Shown: positions 45,482 through 53,899 of the stretch, piece after piece
Layout: the number at the start of each line of letters is the position of its first letter
Numbering within the stretch: the first letter of the stretch is position 1
Assembly: GCA_963717375.1 (NCBI GenBank)
Contig: OY970329.1
Span: forward strand, 2,790,001 to 2,854,000
DNA: 64,000 nt
DNA from: VRUE01 sp963717375
GTDB lineage: Bacteria; Actinomycetota; Thermoleophilia; Solirubrobacterales; 70-9
Direction of reading: 5' to 3'
The notes under the pieces: generated by a model
Told to the model about the DNA's origin: nothing
Database searches by the model: none
The model's input: the letters and a program-made list of their open reading frames with translations, nothing else
Translations under genes and position numbers: made by a program

Positions 45482-46973
45482 GTCGGAGCTGCGACTTGAG
45501 CCGAGCCTGGAGGAGGCGCGGGAGCTGGCCGAGAAGGGCAACGTGGTCCCTGTCTGTGCCCGCCTGCTCGACGATTGCGAGACGCCCGTCTCCGCCTTCC
45601 TCAAGCTGCGCGCGGGGGAGCCCGAGGGCGCTCCTTGCTTCCTGCTCGAGTCCGCCGAGCAGGGACAGGTCGGTCGCTACTCGTTCGTCGGCTTCCGCCC
45701 CCGCTCGGTGTTGCGCTGGAGCGATGGCGTGCTGACGGATTCCGACGGCGGGTCCGTCGATGCGCCCGACCCCTACGGAGCCGTTGCCGAGCGTCTCTCC
45801 GCCTTCGAGCTTGCCCCGGTCGAGGGCTTGCCGCCGTTTGCCGGCGGCGCGGTCGGCTTCTTCGGCTACGACCTGGTGCGCACGGTGGAGCCGCTTGGCG
45901 AGCCAAACCCCGACCCGCTCGGACTTCCCGATATGGCGCTGATGGTCACCGACCTGCTGCTCGTCTTCGATCATCTGCGGCACGAGCTGACGATCATGGC
46001 CTGCGCCTTTGCCGATGACGAGGGTGGGATCGACGCCGCCTACGAGCGTGCCGCGGCGGCGATAACCGATGCCCGCCAGCGCCTGCGCGGCGCCGTCCCC
46101 GCGCCGGAGCAGCCGTCGATCACCGAGTCGCCCGAGTTCGCCTCCAACATGGAGCGCGCCGAGTTCGAAACCGCGGTCGAGCGGATCGTCGAGTACGTCC
46201 ACGCCGGCGACGCCTTCCAGGTCGTCCCTTCGCAGCGCTTCTCGGCTCCTGCCCCGGTCGAGGCCTTCTCGATCTACCGAGGCCTGCGCGCGGTCAACCC
46301 CTCGCCCTACATGTACTTCCTCGAGTTCGGCGACTTCCAGATCGCCGGCGCCTCGCCAGAGCCGCTGGTCAAAGTCAGCGGCCGCACGGTCGAGACCAGG
46401 CCGATCGCCGGCACCTACCCGCGTGGTGCCAACGAGGAGGAGGACCGTCGCCTCGCCGAGCGCCTCGTCAATGACCCCAAGGAGCGGGCCGAGCACGTGA
46501 TGCTGGTCGACCTTGGCCGCAACGACCTCGGCCGGGTCTGTGAGTACGGCTCGGTCTCGGTCGACGAGCTGATGGTGGTCGAGACCTACTCGCACGTGCT
46601 GCACATCGTCAGCCAGGTCTCCGGCACCCTGCGCGAGGGGGTCGGGGCAATGGACGTGCTGCGCTCGGCCCTGCCGGCCGGCACCCTCTCCGGCGCTCCC
46701 AAGGTGCGGGCGATGCAAATCATCGACGAGCTCGAGCCGATCAAGCGCTGCTCCTACGGCGGCGCGATCGGCTACCTCTCCTGGAACGGAGACCTCGACA
46801 CCGCGATCCACATCCGCACCGTCGTGGTCAAGGACGGCCAGATTCACGTCCAGGCCGGCGGCGGCACCGTCGCCGACGCCAAGCCCGCCTACGAGTACAA
46901 CGAGTCGGTCAACAAGGCCCGGGCGGTCTTCCGCGCTGTCGAGCTGGCCTGCGAACAACCGGACTGGGCTTGA
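45465..46973 (+). CDS. trpE: Anthranilate synthase component I
   Basis: 502 residues. The N-terminal region begins CARLLDDCETPVSAFLKL; the chorismate-binding domain has FQVVPSQRFSAP, ASPEPLVKVSG, TRPIAGTYPRG, LVDLGRNDLGRV and AGTLSGAPKVRAMQIIDELE. It condenses chorismate and ammonia (from TrpG) to anthranilate. The Trp feedback LLES-type element is present as CFLLESAEQGQVGRYSF. Its start lies inside hisIE. Confidence 0.97.
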   Translation: MAVVAESELRLEPSLEEARELAEKGNVVPVCARLLDDCETPVSAFLKLRAGEPEGAPCFLLESAEQGQVGRYSFVGFRPRSVLRWSDGVLTDSDGGSVDAPDPYGAVAERLSAFELAPVEGLPPFAGGAVGFFGYDLVRTVEPLGEPNPDPLGLPDMALMVTDLLLVFDHLRHELTIMACAFADDEGGIDAAYERAAAAITDARQRLRGAVPAPEQPSITESPEFASNMERAEFETAVERIVEYVHAGDAFQVVPSQRFSAPAPVEAFSIYRGLRAVNPSPYMYFLEFGDFQIAGASPEPLVKVSGRTVETRPIAGTYPRGANEEEDRRLAERLVNDPKERAEHVMLVDLGRNDLGRVCEYGSVSVDELMVVETYSHVLHIVSQVSGTLREGVGAMDVLRSALPAGTLSGAPKVRAMQIIDELEPIKRCSYGGAIGYLSWNGDLDTAIHIRTVVVKDGQIHVQAGGGTVADAKPAYEYNESVNKARAVFRAVELACEQPDWA

Positions 46974-46980
46974 GGCGACG

Positions 46981-47547
46981 ATGAAAGTACTCGTGATCGA
47001 CAACTACGACTCCTTTACCTACAACCTGGTCCAGTACCTGGGCGAGCTCGGTGCTGAGCTCGAGGTGATCCGCAACGACAAAGCGACGGTCGACGAGCTG
47101 CTCGAGCGCGAGGCCGAGCGCCTGGTCGTCTCGCCGGGCCCCTGCACGCCGGCCGAGGCGGGAATTTCGATCGAGGCGATCCGCCGCTTCGCCGAAGCGG
47201 GTACGCCCGTGCTCGGCGTCTGCCTCGGCCATCAGTCGCTGGTCGAGGCCTTCGGTGGCCGCACCGTGCAGGGCGATCCGATCCACGGCAAGGAGGCCGA
47301 GATCGAACACGACGGCCGCACCGTCTACGCCGGATTGCCGAGCCCTTTCGTCGCCGGCCGCTACCACTCACTGGTGGCCGATCCCGATCTCCCTGACGCG
47401 CTTGAGTTAAGCGCCAGCCTCGGTGGCGTCGTGATGGGCGCTCGCCATCGCGAGCTGCCCGCCGAGGGCGTCCAGTTTCATCCCGAGTCGGTGCTGACCC
47501 CGCAGGGCAAGCACCTGCTCGCCAACTTCCTCGGAGTCTCCAAATGA
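46981..47547 (+). CDS. trpG: Anthranilate synthase glutamine amidotransferase
   Basis: 188 residues. LVIDNYDSFTYNLVQYLGEL, the nucleophile motif GVCLGHQSLVEAFGG and the catalytic His-x-Glu in VQFHPESVLT form a complete class I glutaminase. It starts 7 nt after trpE. The end contains a short tandem CAAATGAGC duplication that includes its stop codon. Confidence 0.97.
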   Translation: MKVLVIDNYDSFTYNLVQYLGELGAELEVIRNDKATVDELLEREAERLVVSPGPCTPAEAGISIEAIRRFAEAGTPVLGVCLGHQSLVEAFGGRTVQGDPIHGKEAEIEHDGRTVYAGLPSPFVAGRYHSLVADPDLPDALELSASLGGVVMGARHRELPAEGVQFHPESVLTPQGKHLLANFLGVSK

Positions 47548-47559
47548 GCCAAATGAGCT

Positions 47560-47604
47560 TCCGGTGCGCTTTATGTGGTCATAGGGCGTATAAAGCGCAC
47601 CGGA
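47560..47604. repeat. 15-bp perfect inverted repeat between trpG and trpD
   Basis: Arms TCCGGTGCGCTTTAT (47560-47574) and its exact complement (47590-47604) enclose a 15-nt loop. It lies 10 nt before the trpD ATG, and the right arm contains the first bases of the probable CGGAG ribosome-binding site. It could pair that site away or simply be another palindromic insert; the arms are unlike the GACCCC types. Confidence 0.8.
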
Positions 47605-47613
47605 GCGGATGAG

Positions 47614-48645
47614 ATGACGCCTAACGACGTAGTCACCCGGGCGATCGACGCGGTCTGTGCCGGCGACCACCTCACCGCCGATCACGCCGCCGCGGTGCTC
47701 GCCGAGATCATGGAGGGGCGCAGCAGCGAGGTGCAGACGGCGGCCTTCCTGATCGCCCTGCGGGCGAAGGGCGAGACCGTGCCCGAGCTGGTCGGCCTGG
47801 CTCGGACGATGCGCTCGCTCTCCAGCCCGGTCGCCACCTCGCGCACCGACCTCGTCGATACCGCGGGAACCGGGGGAGGCCCCTCGACCTTCAACGTCTC
47901 GACCACGGCGGCCCTGGTCGCGGCGGCGGCCGGCTGCGCGGTCGCCAAGCACGGTAACCGCTCCAGCACCAGTCGCTGTGGCTCGGCCGACCTGCTCGAG
48001 GCGCTCGGCGTCAACATCGAGCTCGAGCCCGAGGCGGTCGGACGCTGCATTGACGAGGTCGGCTTCGGCTTTATGTTCGCCCCCCGTCACCACAAGGCGA
48101 CGGCGCACGTCATGCCGGTTCGCAAGGCGCTCGGCGTGCGCACGATCTTCAACTTCCTCGGCCCGCTGACCAACCCGGCGGGCGCTCCGCGCCAACTGCT
48201 CGGCGTCTCCGACCGCCACTACCAGGAGACGATCGCCGAGGCGCTAGTCGGGCTCGGCAGCGTGCGGGCGATGGTCGTCGCGGCCGACGACGGGGTCGAC
48301 GAGATCTCGATTTCCGCCCGGACCCGCGTGATCGAGGTCGAGGACGGCAGAACCGCGGAGCGCTTCGTCGAGCCGGGAGATTTCGGCTTCGCCGAAGCCG
48401 AGCCGGAGTACGTCGCCGGCGGTAGCCCGGAGGAAAACGCCGCCGCCTGCCGCGCCGTGCTCGGCGGCGAGGCGGGTCCCCGGCGCCACCTGGTCCTGCT
48501 CAACGCTGGTGCCGCGATCTACGTCGGCGGCAAGGCCGGGAGCCTGGCCGAGGGAGTCGAGAAGGGCGCGGCGGTTGTCGACTCTGGCGCCGCGCAGGAG
48601 CTGCTCGATCGCCTGATTGCGACGACCGTCGAGCTCGGCGTCTAG
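47614..48645 (+). CDS. trpD: Anthranilate phosphoribosyltransferase
   Basis: 343 residues from ATG 47614. DTAGTGGGPSTFNVSTTAAL (PRPP site), AKHGNRSSTSRCGSADLLEA and FMFAPRHHKATAHVMPVRK are diagnostic. It transfers ribose phosphate from PRPP to anthranilate. The longer frame from GTG 47575 would begin inside the hairpin and is not favoured. Confidence 0.97.
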   Translation: MTPNDVVTRAIDAVCAGDHLTADHAAAVLAEIMEGRSSEVQTAAFLIALRAKGETVPELVGLARTMRSLSSPVATSRTDLVDTAGTGGGPSTFNVSTTAALVAAAAGCAVAKHGNRSSTSRCGSADLLEALGVNIELEPEAVGRCIDEVGFGFMFAPRHHKATAHVMPVRKALGVRTIFNFLGPLTNPAGAPRQLLGVSDRHYQETIAEALVGLGSVRAMVVAADDGVDEISISARTRVIEVEDGRTAERFVEPGDFGFAEAEPEYVAGGSPEENAAACRAVLGGEAGPRRHLVLLNAGAAIYVGGKAGSLAEGVEKGAAVVDSGAAQELLDRLIATTVELGV

Positions 48646-48659
48646 GCTTCGACTGGCAA

Positions 48660-49466
48660 GTGGCAATGATCGAGCAGCTGATCTCGGTAGCGCAAGAAGG
48701 GGTGGAGGAGCGCCGTGGGCAGGTCCCACAGGCGGACCTCGAATCGCGCCTTTCCGCCCGCGGCGAGGACCGGCCCTTCAACGAGGCCCTGGTTCGGCCG
48801 GGGCTTTCGCTGATCTCCGAGTTCAAGCGGCGCTCGCCCAGCGCCGGTGAGATCTCTGCCTCCGCCACCGTCCCGGAGCAGGTCGGCGCCTACGAGCGCG
48901 GTGGCGCCGCGGCGCTGTCGGTGCTCACCGACGAGCGCCACTTCGGCGGTTCGCTCGACGACCTTCGCGCCGCTCGCGCGGCCTGCGACCTGCCGATCCT
49001 GCGCAAGGACTTCATTGTCGATCCCTACCAGCTCTACGAGGCGGCGGTCCACGGCGCCGACGCGGTTCTGCTGATCGTTCGCGCCCTCGACGACCGTGAG
49101 TTGCGGGCGATGTACGAGGAGGCCCGCGGGCTCGACCTCGACTGCCTGGTTGAGGTTCACGACGCCGAGGAGCTGCAGCGGGCGCTTGAGCTCGACGCCG
49201 ACGTGATCGGGATCAACAACCGCAACCTCGACACCGGCACGGTTGACGTCTCGACCACCTACGAGCTGATGCCCGATGTGCCGGCCGGCAAGACCGCCGT
49301 CGCCGAGAGCGGCATCTCCTCACGCGCTGAGCTCGAAGAGTTGGAGCGGGTGGGCGTCGATGCCGTGTTGATCGGCGGCGCGCTGATGAGCGCCGACGAT
49401 CCCGAGGCGAAGACGCGCGAGCTGACCGGCGCCGAGGAAGGCACGCGCGAGCACCACCTGCCTTAA
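48660..49466 (+). CDS. trpC: Indole-3-glycerol-phosphate synthase
   Basis: 268 residues; GTG 48660 or ATG 48666. LISEFKRRSPSAGEI (catalytic Lys), LPILRKDFIVDPYQLYEA, VEVHDAEEL, IGINNRNLDTGTVD and AVAESGISSRAEL are all in place for the TIM-barrel enzyme. It closes the indole ring in step 5 of tryptophan synthesis. Confidence 0.97.
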   Translation: MAMIEQLISVAQEGVEERRGQVPQADLESRLSARGEDRPFNEALVRPGLSLISEFKRRSPSAGEISASATVPEQVGAYERGGAAALSVLTDERHFGGSLDDLRAARAACDLPILRKDFIVDPYQLYEAAVHGADAVLLIVRALDDRELRAMYEEARGLDLDCLVEVHDAEELQRALELDADVIGINNRNLDTGTVDVSTTYELMPDVPAGKTAVAESGISSRAELEELERVGVDAVLIGGALMSADDPEAKTRELTGAEEGTREHHLP

Positions 49467-49471
49467 CGCGG

Positions 49472-49490
49472 CCGTCGAATTTAGCGACGG
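49472..49490 (+). terminator. Possible weak terminator hairpin after trpC
   Basis: CCGTCG-AATTTAG-CGACGG forms a 6-bp stem followed by TTTGAG, 6 nt beyond the trpC stop. The T-tract is poor, so termination would be partial at best. It could separate the first trp genes from htrA. Confidence 0.3.
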
Positions 49491-49540
49491 TTTGAGCATC
49501 GTTTAGGAATCGCTGAGGAAGCCCTCCTACAGTTCTCCCA

Positions 49541-50740
49541 ATGCGGCGATTCCTCAAATCTTCATTCGGCTCGGCACTCCTGGGCGGCGCCGTGGTTGCT
49601 GTCTTCGTCGCGATCGCCATCGCGGCGGGTTGGATCGATTCCAAGGACAGCACCACGACGACCGTCGCTACGCCCCTTTCAGCACCGATCGCTGCGAAGG
49701 AAAGCAGCGACACCAACGTCGTCAACCAGATTTACCGCCATGACGGACAGGGGGTCGCCTTCATCGAATCCGAGGAGGCGGCCGAAGAATCTCCAGCGCT
49801 CAATCCGCTGGGTGAACCCGAAGGCGGCGGCGGTGGCGGCATCGCGACCGGCTCTGGCTTCCTGATCGACACCGAAGGCCACATTCTCACCAACAACCAC
49901 GTGGTCGAAGGGGCGACCCGAGTCGAGGTCAAGCTCGGCTCCTCCGAGGTCAGCCACACCGCTGAAGTCGTCGGCACTGATCCCGCGACCGATGTCGCCC
50001 TACTCAAAGTCGACGTGCCGGCTGATCAGCAGCATCCGCTCTCGCTTGGCAACTCGGCCAAGGTCCAGGTCGGCGACCCGGTGGTGGCTATAGGCAATCC
50101 CTTTGGGCTCGACCGTACCGTTACGGCGGGCATCGTCTCCGCTCTGCAGCGCCAGATCCAGGCGCCCAACGGCTTCTCGATCTCGCACGTGATCCAGACC
50201 GACGCGGCGATCAACCCGGGCAACTCGGGCGGGCCGCTGATCGACTCCTCGGGAAGCGTGATCGGGATCAACTCGCAGATCCAGACCGGTGGCGGCAATG
50301 ACGGCAACGTTGGTATTGGCTTCGCGGTGCCGATCAACACCGCCCGCGAAGTGGTCGAACAGATCGAGCAGCACGGCAAGGTTGAACACGCCTACATCGG
50401 CGTCAGCGGTGGCAGCGTCACGCCGGCCCTGGCCAAGGCGCTGAAACTGCCGGTTGAAAAAGGCGTCCTCGTCAACGAAGTGGTCAAGGGCAGCCCGGCC
50501 GACAAGGCGGGGATCGAAGGCGGCGACACCGAAGCGACGATCGAAGGCGTCAAAGTCAACCTCGGCGGCGACATCATCACCGAAGTAGACGGCAAGCCGA
50601 TTGGCTCGATGGAAGACGTGATCAACGACGTCAACAGCGCTCAGCCCGGCGACAAGATGGAACTGACGCTGCTGCGGGGAGACAACGAAACCAAGCACGT
50701 CACGGTTACGCTCGGCGTACGGCCGAAGTCGGCTGAATAG
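49541..50740 (+). CDS. HtrA/DegP-type serine protease (trypsin-like + PDZ)
   Basis: 399 residues. One N-terminal membrane anchor (GGAVVAVFVAIAIAAG), a Ser/Thr linker and a Gly-rich stretch, then the S1C protease domain with His120 (ILTNNHVVEG), Asp151 (PATDVALL) and Ser229 (INPGNSGGPL). A single PDZ domain follows (KGVLVNEVVKGSPADKAGIE). It should degrade or chaperone misfolded proteins outside the membrane. It is inserted between trpC and trpF, and it uses GAA for glutamate more often than its neighbours. Confidence 0.95.
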   Translation: MRRFLKSSFGSALLGGAVVAVFVAIAIAAGWIDSKDSTTTTVATPLSAPIAAKESSDTNVVNQIYRHDGQGVAFIESEEAAEESPALNPLGEPEGGGGGGIATGSGFLIDTEGHILTNNHVVEGATRVEVKLGSSEVSHTAEVVGTDPATDVALLKVDVPADQQHPLSLGNSAKVQVGDPVVAIGNPFGLDRTVTAGIVSALQRQIQAPNGFSISHVIQTDAAINPGNSGGPLIDSSGSVIGINSQIQTGGGNDGNVGIGFAVPINTAREVVEQIEQHGKVEHAYIGVSGGSVTPALAKALKLPVEKGVLVNEVVKGSPADKAGIEGGDTEATIEGVKVNLGGDIITEVDGKPIGSMEDVINDVNSAQPGDKMELTLLRGDNETKHVTVTLGVRPKSAE

Positions 50741-50852
50741 CCGGGGCCGGACCCCCTCCTCTCTCAACTTGCTCCGGTGGAGACGCGGCTGCTGGCGCCT
50801 CTGACGAATTGCCGGAGAAGTACAAGCCGTTCGGAGGGGGTCCGGCCCCGGC
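50740..50852. repeat. Long palindromic element with 20-nt perfect arms after htrA (copy F)
   Basis: Arms 50740-50759 and 50833-50852 match 20/20; the left arm begins on the last base of the htrA stop codon. The 73-nt centre has an inner CTCCGG/CCGGAG stem and resembles in length the 75-nt centre of the element at 32825-32945. The arm block GGACCCCCTCC links it to the other elements. It fills the htrA-trpF spacer. Confidence 0.85.
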
Positions 50853-50882
50853 TCCGGGCGGCTGCTCCCGTACCCTGGGCTT

Positions 50883-51518
50883 ATGCGTGTGAAGATTTGT
50901 GGGATCACCAACCTGGACGATGCAGCTGAGGCTGTGCTGCTTGGGGCCTGGGCTATTGGATTGATCCATTACGACAAGAGCCCGCGGGCCTGTCCTCCTA
51001 GTGAAGCTGCGGCGATCTGCGCCGCGTTTCGGCGCAAGTGCGAGGTCGTTGGGGTCTTTGTCAATCCGGAGCTCGAGGACGTTGCCAAGGCCGTTGAGGG
51101 GGCCGGTTTGACGATGGTGCAGCTGAACGGAGCCGAGGGGCCGCAATTCTGCGCTGAGGTGGCGCGGCGGACGGGCGTCAAGGTGATCAAGGCGATTCAC
51201 GTGGCCAGTGGGGCGGAGGTGCATGGGGCGGAGGTGTTTCGCACCGACTTCCATCTGTTTGACCGCCGGGGGAAAGGCCTCTGGGGCGGGACCGGGGAAA
51301 GCTTCGATTGGGGGCTGTTGCGCGAGCATCGTTCCGAGATCCCGGCGATCGTCGCCGGTGGCCTGCGGCCCGACAACGTTGCCGAAGCGATCGCCGTCAC
51401 GCACCCGTTCGCGGTCGATGTGGCGAGCGGGGTCGAGGCGGAGCCCGGGCGCAAGGACCATGCGGCGATGGCGGCTTTCTTCGACGCCGCCGAGGCGACT
51501 GGCGTTCCCACTTCATGA
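50883..51518 (+). CDS. trpF: Phosphoribosylanthranilate isomerase
   Basis: 211 residues. KICGITNLDDAAEAV at the N-terminus (catalytic Cys), VVGVFVNPELEDV, VQLNGAEGP, GKGLWGGTGESFDW and AGGLRPDNVAEAI, with the Asp of FAVDVASGVE. This is a TIM-barrel isomerase for step 4 of tryptophan synthesis. Its stop overlaps the trpB start as ATGA. Confidence 0.96.
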   Translation: MRVKICGITNLDDAAEAVLLGAWAIGLIHYDKSPRACPPSEAAAICAAFRRKCEVVGVFVNPELEDVAKAVEGAGLTMVQLNGAEGPQFCAEVARRTGVKVIKAIHVASGAEVHGAEVFRTDFHLFDRRGKGLWGGTGESFDWGLLREHRSEIPAIVAGGLRPDNVAEAIAVTHPFAVDVASGVEAEPGRKDHAAMAAFFDAAEATGVPTS

Positions 51519-52702
51519 GCGCGGTTGAGCAGCGCTTCGGCCCTTACGGGGGCCGCTACGTGCCGGAGACGCTGATCGCGGCCCTCGACGAGCTAACCGA
51601 GGCCTGGGCAGAGGCCCGCGAGGACGCCGCCTTCAACGAGCGCCTGCGCCTGCTCCACCGCGACTTCATTGGCCGTCCGACGCCGCTCTACCTGGCCGAC
51701 CGCCTCTCCGCCAAGGCCGGCCGCAGGGTCTACCTCAAGCGCGAGGACCTCGCCCACACCGGCGCCCACAAGATCAACAACGCGATCGGCCAGGCACTGC
51801 TCGCCGAGCGCATGGGCAAGCCACGGGTGATCGCCGAGACCGGGGCCGGCCAGCACGGGGTCGCCACCGCCACCGCCTGCGCCCTCTTCGGCCTCGAATG
51901 CGTGGTCTACATGGGCTCCGAGGACATCCGCCGCCAGCGGCCCAACGTCGAGCGCATGGGTCTGCTCGGCGCCGAGGTCGTCCCTGTCGAGGCCGGGGCG
52001 CGGACGCTGAAGGAGGCGGTCAGCGCCGCGATCCGCGACTGGGTCGCCAACGTCGAGACCACCCACTACGTGATCGGCTCGGCGGTTGGACCGGCGCCGT
52101 TCCCGGCGCTCGTGCGCGACCTGCAGCGGGTGATCGGAAAAGAGGCGCGCGAGCAGGCGCTCGCCGCCGAGGGTGCCCTGCCCGCGCGGGTAATCGCCTG
52201 CGTCGGAGGGGGCTCCAACTCGATCGGAATCTTCACCCCGTTCGTCGAGGACGCCGGGGTCGAGCTGATCGGGGTCGAGGCGGCGGGGGAGGGGCTCGAC
52301 ACGGGCCGCCACGGTGCCTCGCTCGGCGCCGGCGCCACCGGGGTCCTGCACGGCTCGCTCTCCTCGGTTATCGCCGACGATGAGGGGCAGATCCTCGAGG
52401 CGCACTCGATCTCCGCTGGGCTCGACTACCCGGGTGTGGGTCCCGAGCACGCCTTCCTGCGTGACAGCGGCCGCGCCAGCTACTTCTCAGTCACCGACGC
52501 GCAGGCACTGGCTGCGTTCGCCGAGCTCTGCCGGCTGGAGGGGATCATTCCGGCGCTGGAGTCCTCGCACGCGATCGCCTGGTTGCTCGAGAACGCCGGC
52601 GGCGGCGATGGCTACGACGTGGTGTGCCTCTCGGGGAGAGGCGACAAGGATTTGGCCGAGGTGTTGGAGCAACAGAGCGTTGGGAAGGGAACAAGGGGGT
52701 GA
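51515..52702 (+). CDS. trpB: Tryptophan synthase beta chain
   Basis: 395 residues. The PLP lysine is Lys86 in HTGAHKINNAIGQA; ETGAGQHGVATATACA, the VGGGSNSIGIF phosphate loop and LSGRGDKDL are diagnostic. It joins indole and serine. The last residues (VGKGTRG) and the stop codon are encoded by the left side of a palindromic element, so the natural C-terminus has been replaced by a few residues. Confidence 0.97.
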   Translation: MSAVEQRFGPYGGRYVPETLIAALDELTEAWAEAREDAAFNERLRLLHRDFIGRPTPLYLADRLSAKAGRRVYLKREDLAHTGAHKINNAIGQALLAERMGKPRVIAETGAGQHGVATATACALFGLECVVYMGSEDIRRQRPNVERMGLLGAEVVPVEAGARTLKEAVSAAIRDWVANVETTHYVIGSAVGPAPFPALVRDLQRVIGKEAREQALAAEGALPARVIACVGGGSNSIGIFTPFVEDAGVELIGVEAAGEGLDTGRHGASLGAGATGVLHGSLSSVIADDEGQILEAHSISAGLDYPGVGPEHAFLRDSGRASYFSVTDAQALAAFAELCRLEGIIPALESSHAIAWLLENAGGGDGYDVVCLSGRGDKDLAEVLEQQSVGKGTRG

Positions 52703-52752
52703 CTCATCAGAGCAACAGCGGGGAGGCTCTGTCGAGTCACCCCCTTGTTCCC
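52687..52752. repeat. Type II palindromic element across the trpB/trpA junction (copy G)
   Basis: 66 nt: 19-nt perfect arms (52687-52705, 52734-52752), a 2-nt internal mismatch, a 6-bp inner stem (CAGAGC/GCTCTG) and the 12-nt loop AACAGCGGGGAG. Length, architecture and loop match the element inside prmA (opposite orientation). The left arm contains the trpB TGA and the probable trpA GTG; the core is translated in trpA as SNSGEA. Confidence 0.92.
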
Positions 52753-53595
52753 AGCGCGAGCGCATCGACGGGCGTTGAGCGGATCCAGGCGGCTTTTGCG
52801 GCCGCGAAGGACGAGGGCCGGGCTGCGCTTATGCCGTACATGATGGCCGGGTATCCCGATCGTGAGAGTTCTTTGGCTGTGGCTGAGTCCTACGCGGAGA
52901 ACGGTGCCGATTTGGTTGAGCTTGGGGTTCCGTTTTCGGATCCGCTAGCCGATGGGCCGACGATTCATGCGGCCGCTACGGCTGCGCTCGAGGCGGGCAC
53001 GACGCTTGACTCGGCGCTGGAGCTTTGTGGGGCGATTTCGGGGCGGGTTCCGGTCGTCTTTATGGTCTACGCCAACATGGTGCTTGCGCACGGGGGTGTG
53101 GCTGAGTTTGCGGAGCGGGCTGTGGCTGTCGGCGCCGCTGGGGCGATCGTGCCGGACCTGCCGCTGGAGGAAGCGGAGCCGGTGCGCGAGGTCTTTGCCG
53201 CTGCGGGGCTTGCGTTGGTGCCGCTCGTTGCTCCGACCACGCCGCCCGAGCGGCGTGCGCGGATTTGCGCTGTGGCCCAAGGTTTCGTCTATGCCGTCTC
53301 GACTGTCGGGACTACAGGTGAGCGCGACGAGATTCCGTCGCAGCTCGCTGAGCTTGTCAGCGCGATCCAGGCAGAGGCCGAGGTGCCCGTTGCTGTCGGC
53401 TTCGGTATCGGGACCCCGGCGCAGGCCGCTCAGGTCGGGGAAGTCGCCGACGGGGTGATCATCGGCAGCCGCCTGGTTCGGGCCGCCGGCGAGGCCGACG
53501 GGCCTGGAGCTGCCGCCGATGCCGTCGGTTCCTTCCTGCAAGAGACACGCGTCGCACTAGGGCCGGGTGAGCCGGTTTTACGCACCCACGAATGA
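52699..53595 (+). CDS. trpA: Tryptophan synthase alpha chain
   Basis: 298 residues from GTG 52699, which overlaps the trpB stop (GTGA) and has AAGGGA upstream. The core begins ERIQAAFAAAKDEGRAAL; PYMMAGYPD, the catalytic-Glu strand LVELGVPFSDPLADGPTI, YANMVLAHG, VPDLPLEEAEP and VGFGIGTPAQAAQV are present. The first ~28 residues have no counterpart in ordinary TrpA and come mostly from the palindromic element. No other ATG/GTG/TTG lies in frame before the core, so the element seems to supply the start. Confidence 0.95.
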   Translation: MTHQSNSGEALSSHPLVPSASASTGVERIQAAFAAAKDEGRAALMPYMMAGYPDRESSLAVAESYAENGADLVELGVPFSDPLADGPTIHAAATAALEAGTTLDSALELCGAISGRVPVVFMVYANMVLAHGGVAEFAERAVAVGAAGAIVPDLPLEEAEPVREVFAAAGLALVPLVAPTTPPERRARICAVAQGFVYAVSTVGTTGERDEIPSQLAELVSAIQAEAEVPVAVGFGIGTPAQAAQVGEVADGVIIGSRLVRAAGEADGPGAAADAVGSFLQETRVALGPGEPVLRTHE

Positions 53596-53711
53596 CGCGT
53601 CTGGCGCGGCGCTGGATCGCCACCCACGTCCTCGCGCGTAGCGTTGCTACGCGCAGCGGCCGCGTGCGCCGCCCAGCTTGGCCAGTCGCGCCCTCGCGGG
53701 CACGTAAAACC
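53574..53711. repeat. Large imperfect palindrome after trpA (copy J)
   Basis: GGTTTTACG at 53574-53582 pairs with CGTAAAACC at 53703-53711, followed inward by partial matches (CACCC..CGA..G.CGCG.CTGGC against its counterpart). The centre is a perfect 9-bp hairpin, GCGCGTAGC-GTT-GCTACGCGC (53634-53654). It includes the trpA stop and probably represents an older, decayed element. It could also act as the end signal of the trp operon. Confidence 0.55.
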
Positions 53712-53746
53712 ACCTCAACCGGCCAGCTGGATAGGATTCCCGCCGC

Positions 53747-53899
53747 ATGGGAATGGTCATCACCCTCTTTTTGGCCCTGGCGACGACGACCGTCGCTTAC
53801 GCCGTCCTCGGTCAGGGCGGCGGTGTCGCCGGCGTGATCTTTTTCGGCATCCTCGTGATCGGCGCCACGATCCGGGTTTTCACCCCAAGCTCCGACTAA
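53747..53899 (+). CDS. 50-residue one/two-pass membrane protein
   Basis: ATG 53747 opens MGMVITLFLALATTTVAYAV, then a Gly-rich turn and a second hydrophobic run (GVIFFGILVIGATIRVF) ending TPSSD at TAA 53897-53899. The frame is short, but its hydrophobic pattern is consistent throughout, and the stop overlaps the convergent methyltransferase stop by 4 nt. The ribosome-binding site is weak. The function is unknown. Confidence 0.5.
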   Translation: MGMVITLFLALATTTVAYAVLGQGGGVAGVIFFGILVIGATIRVFTPSSD

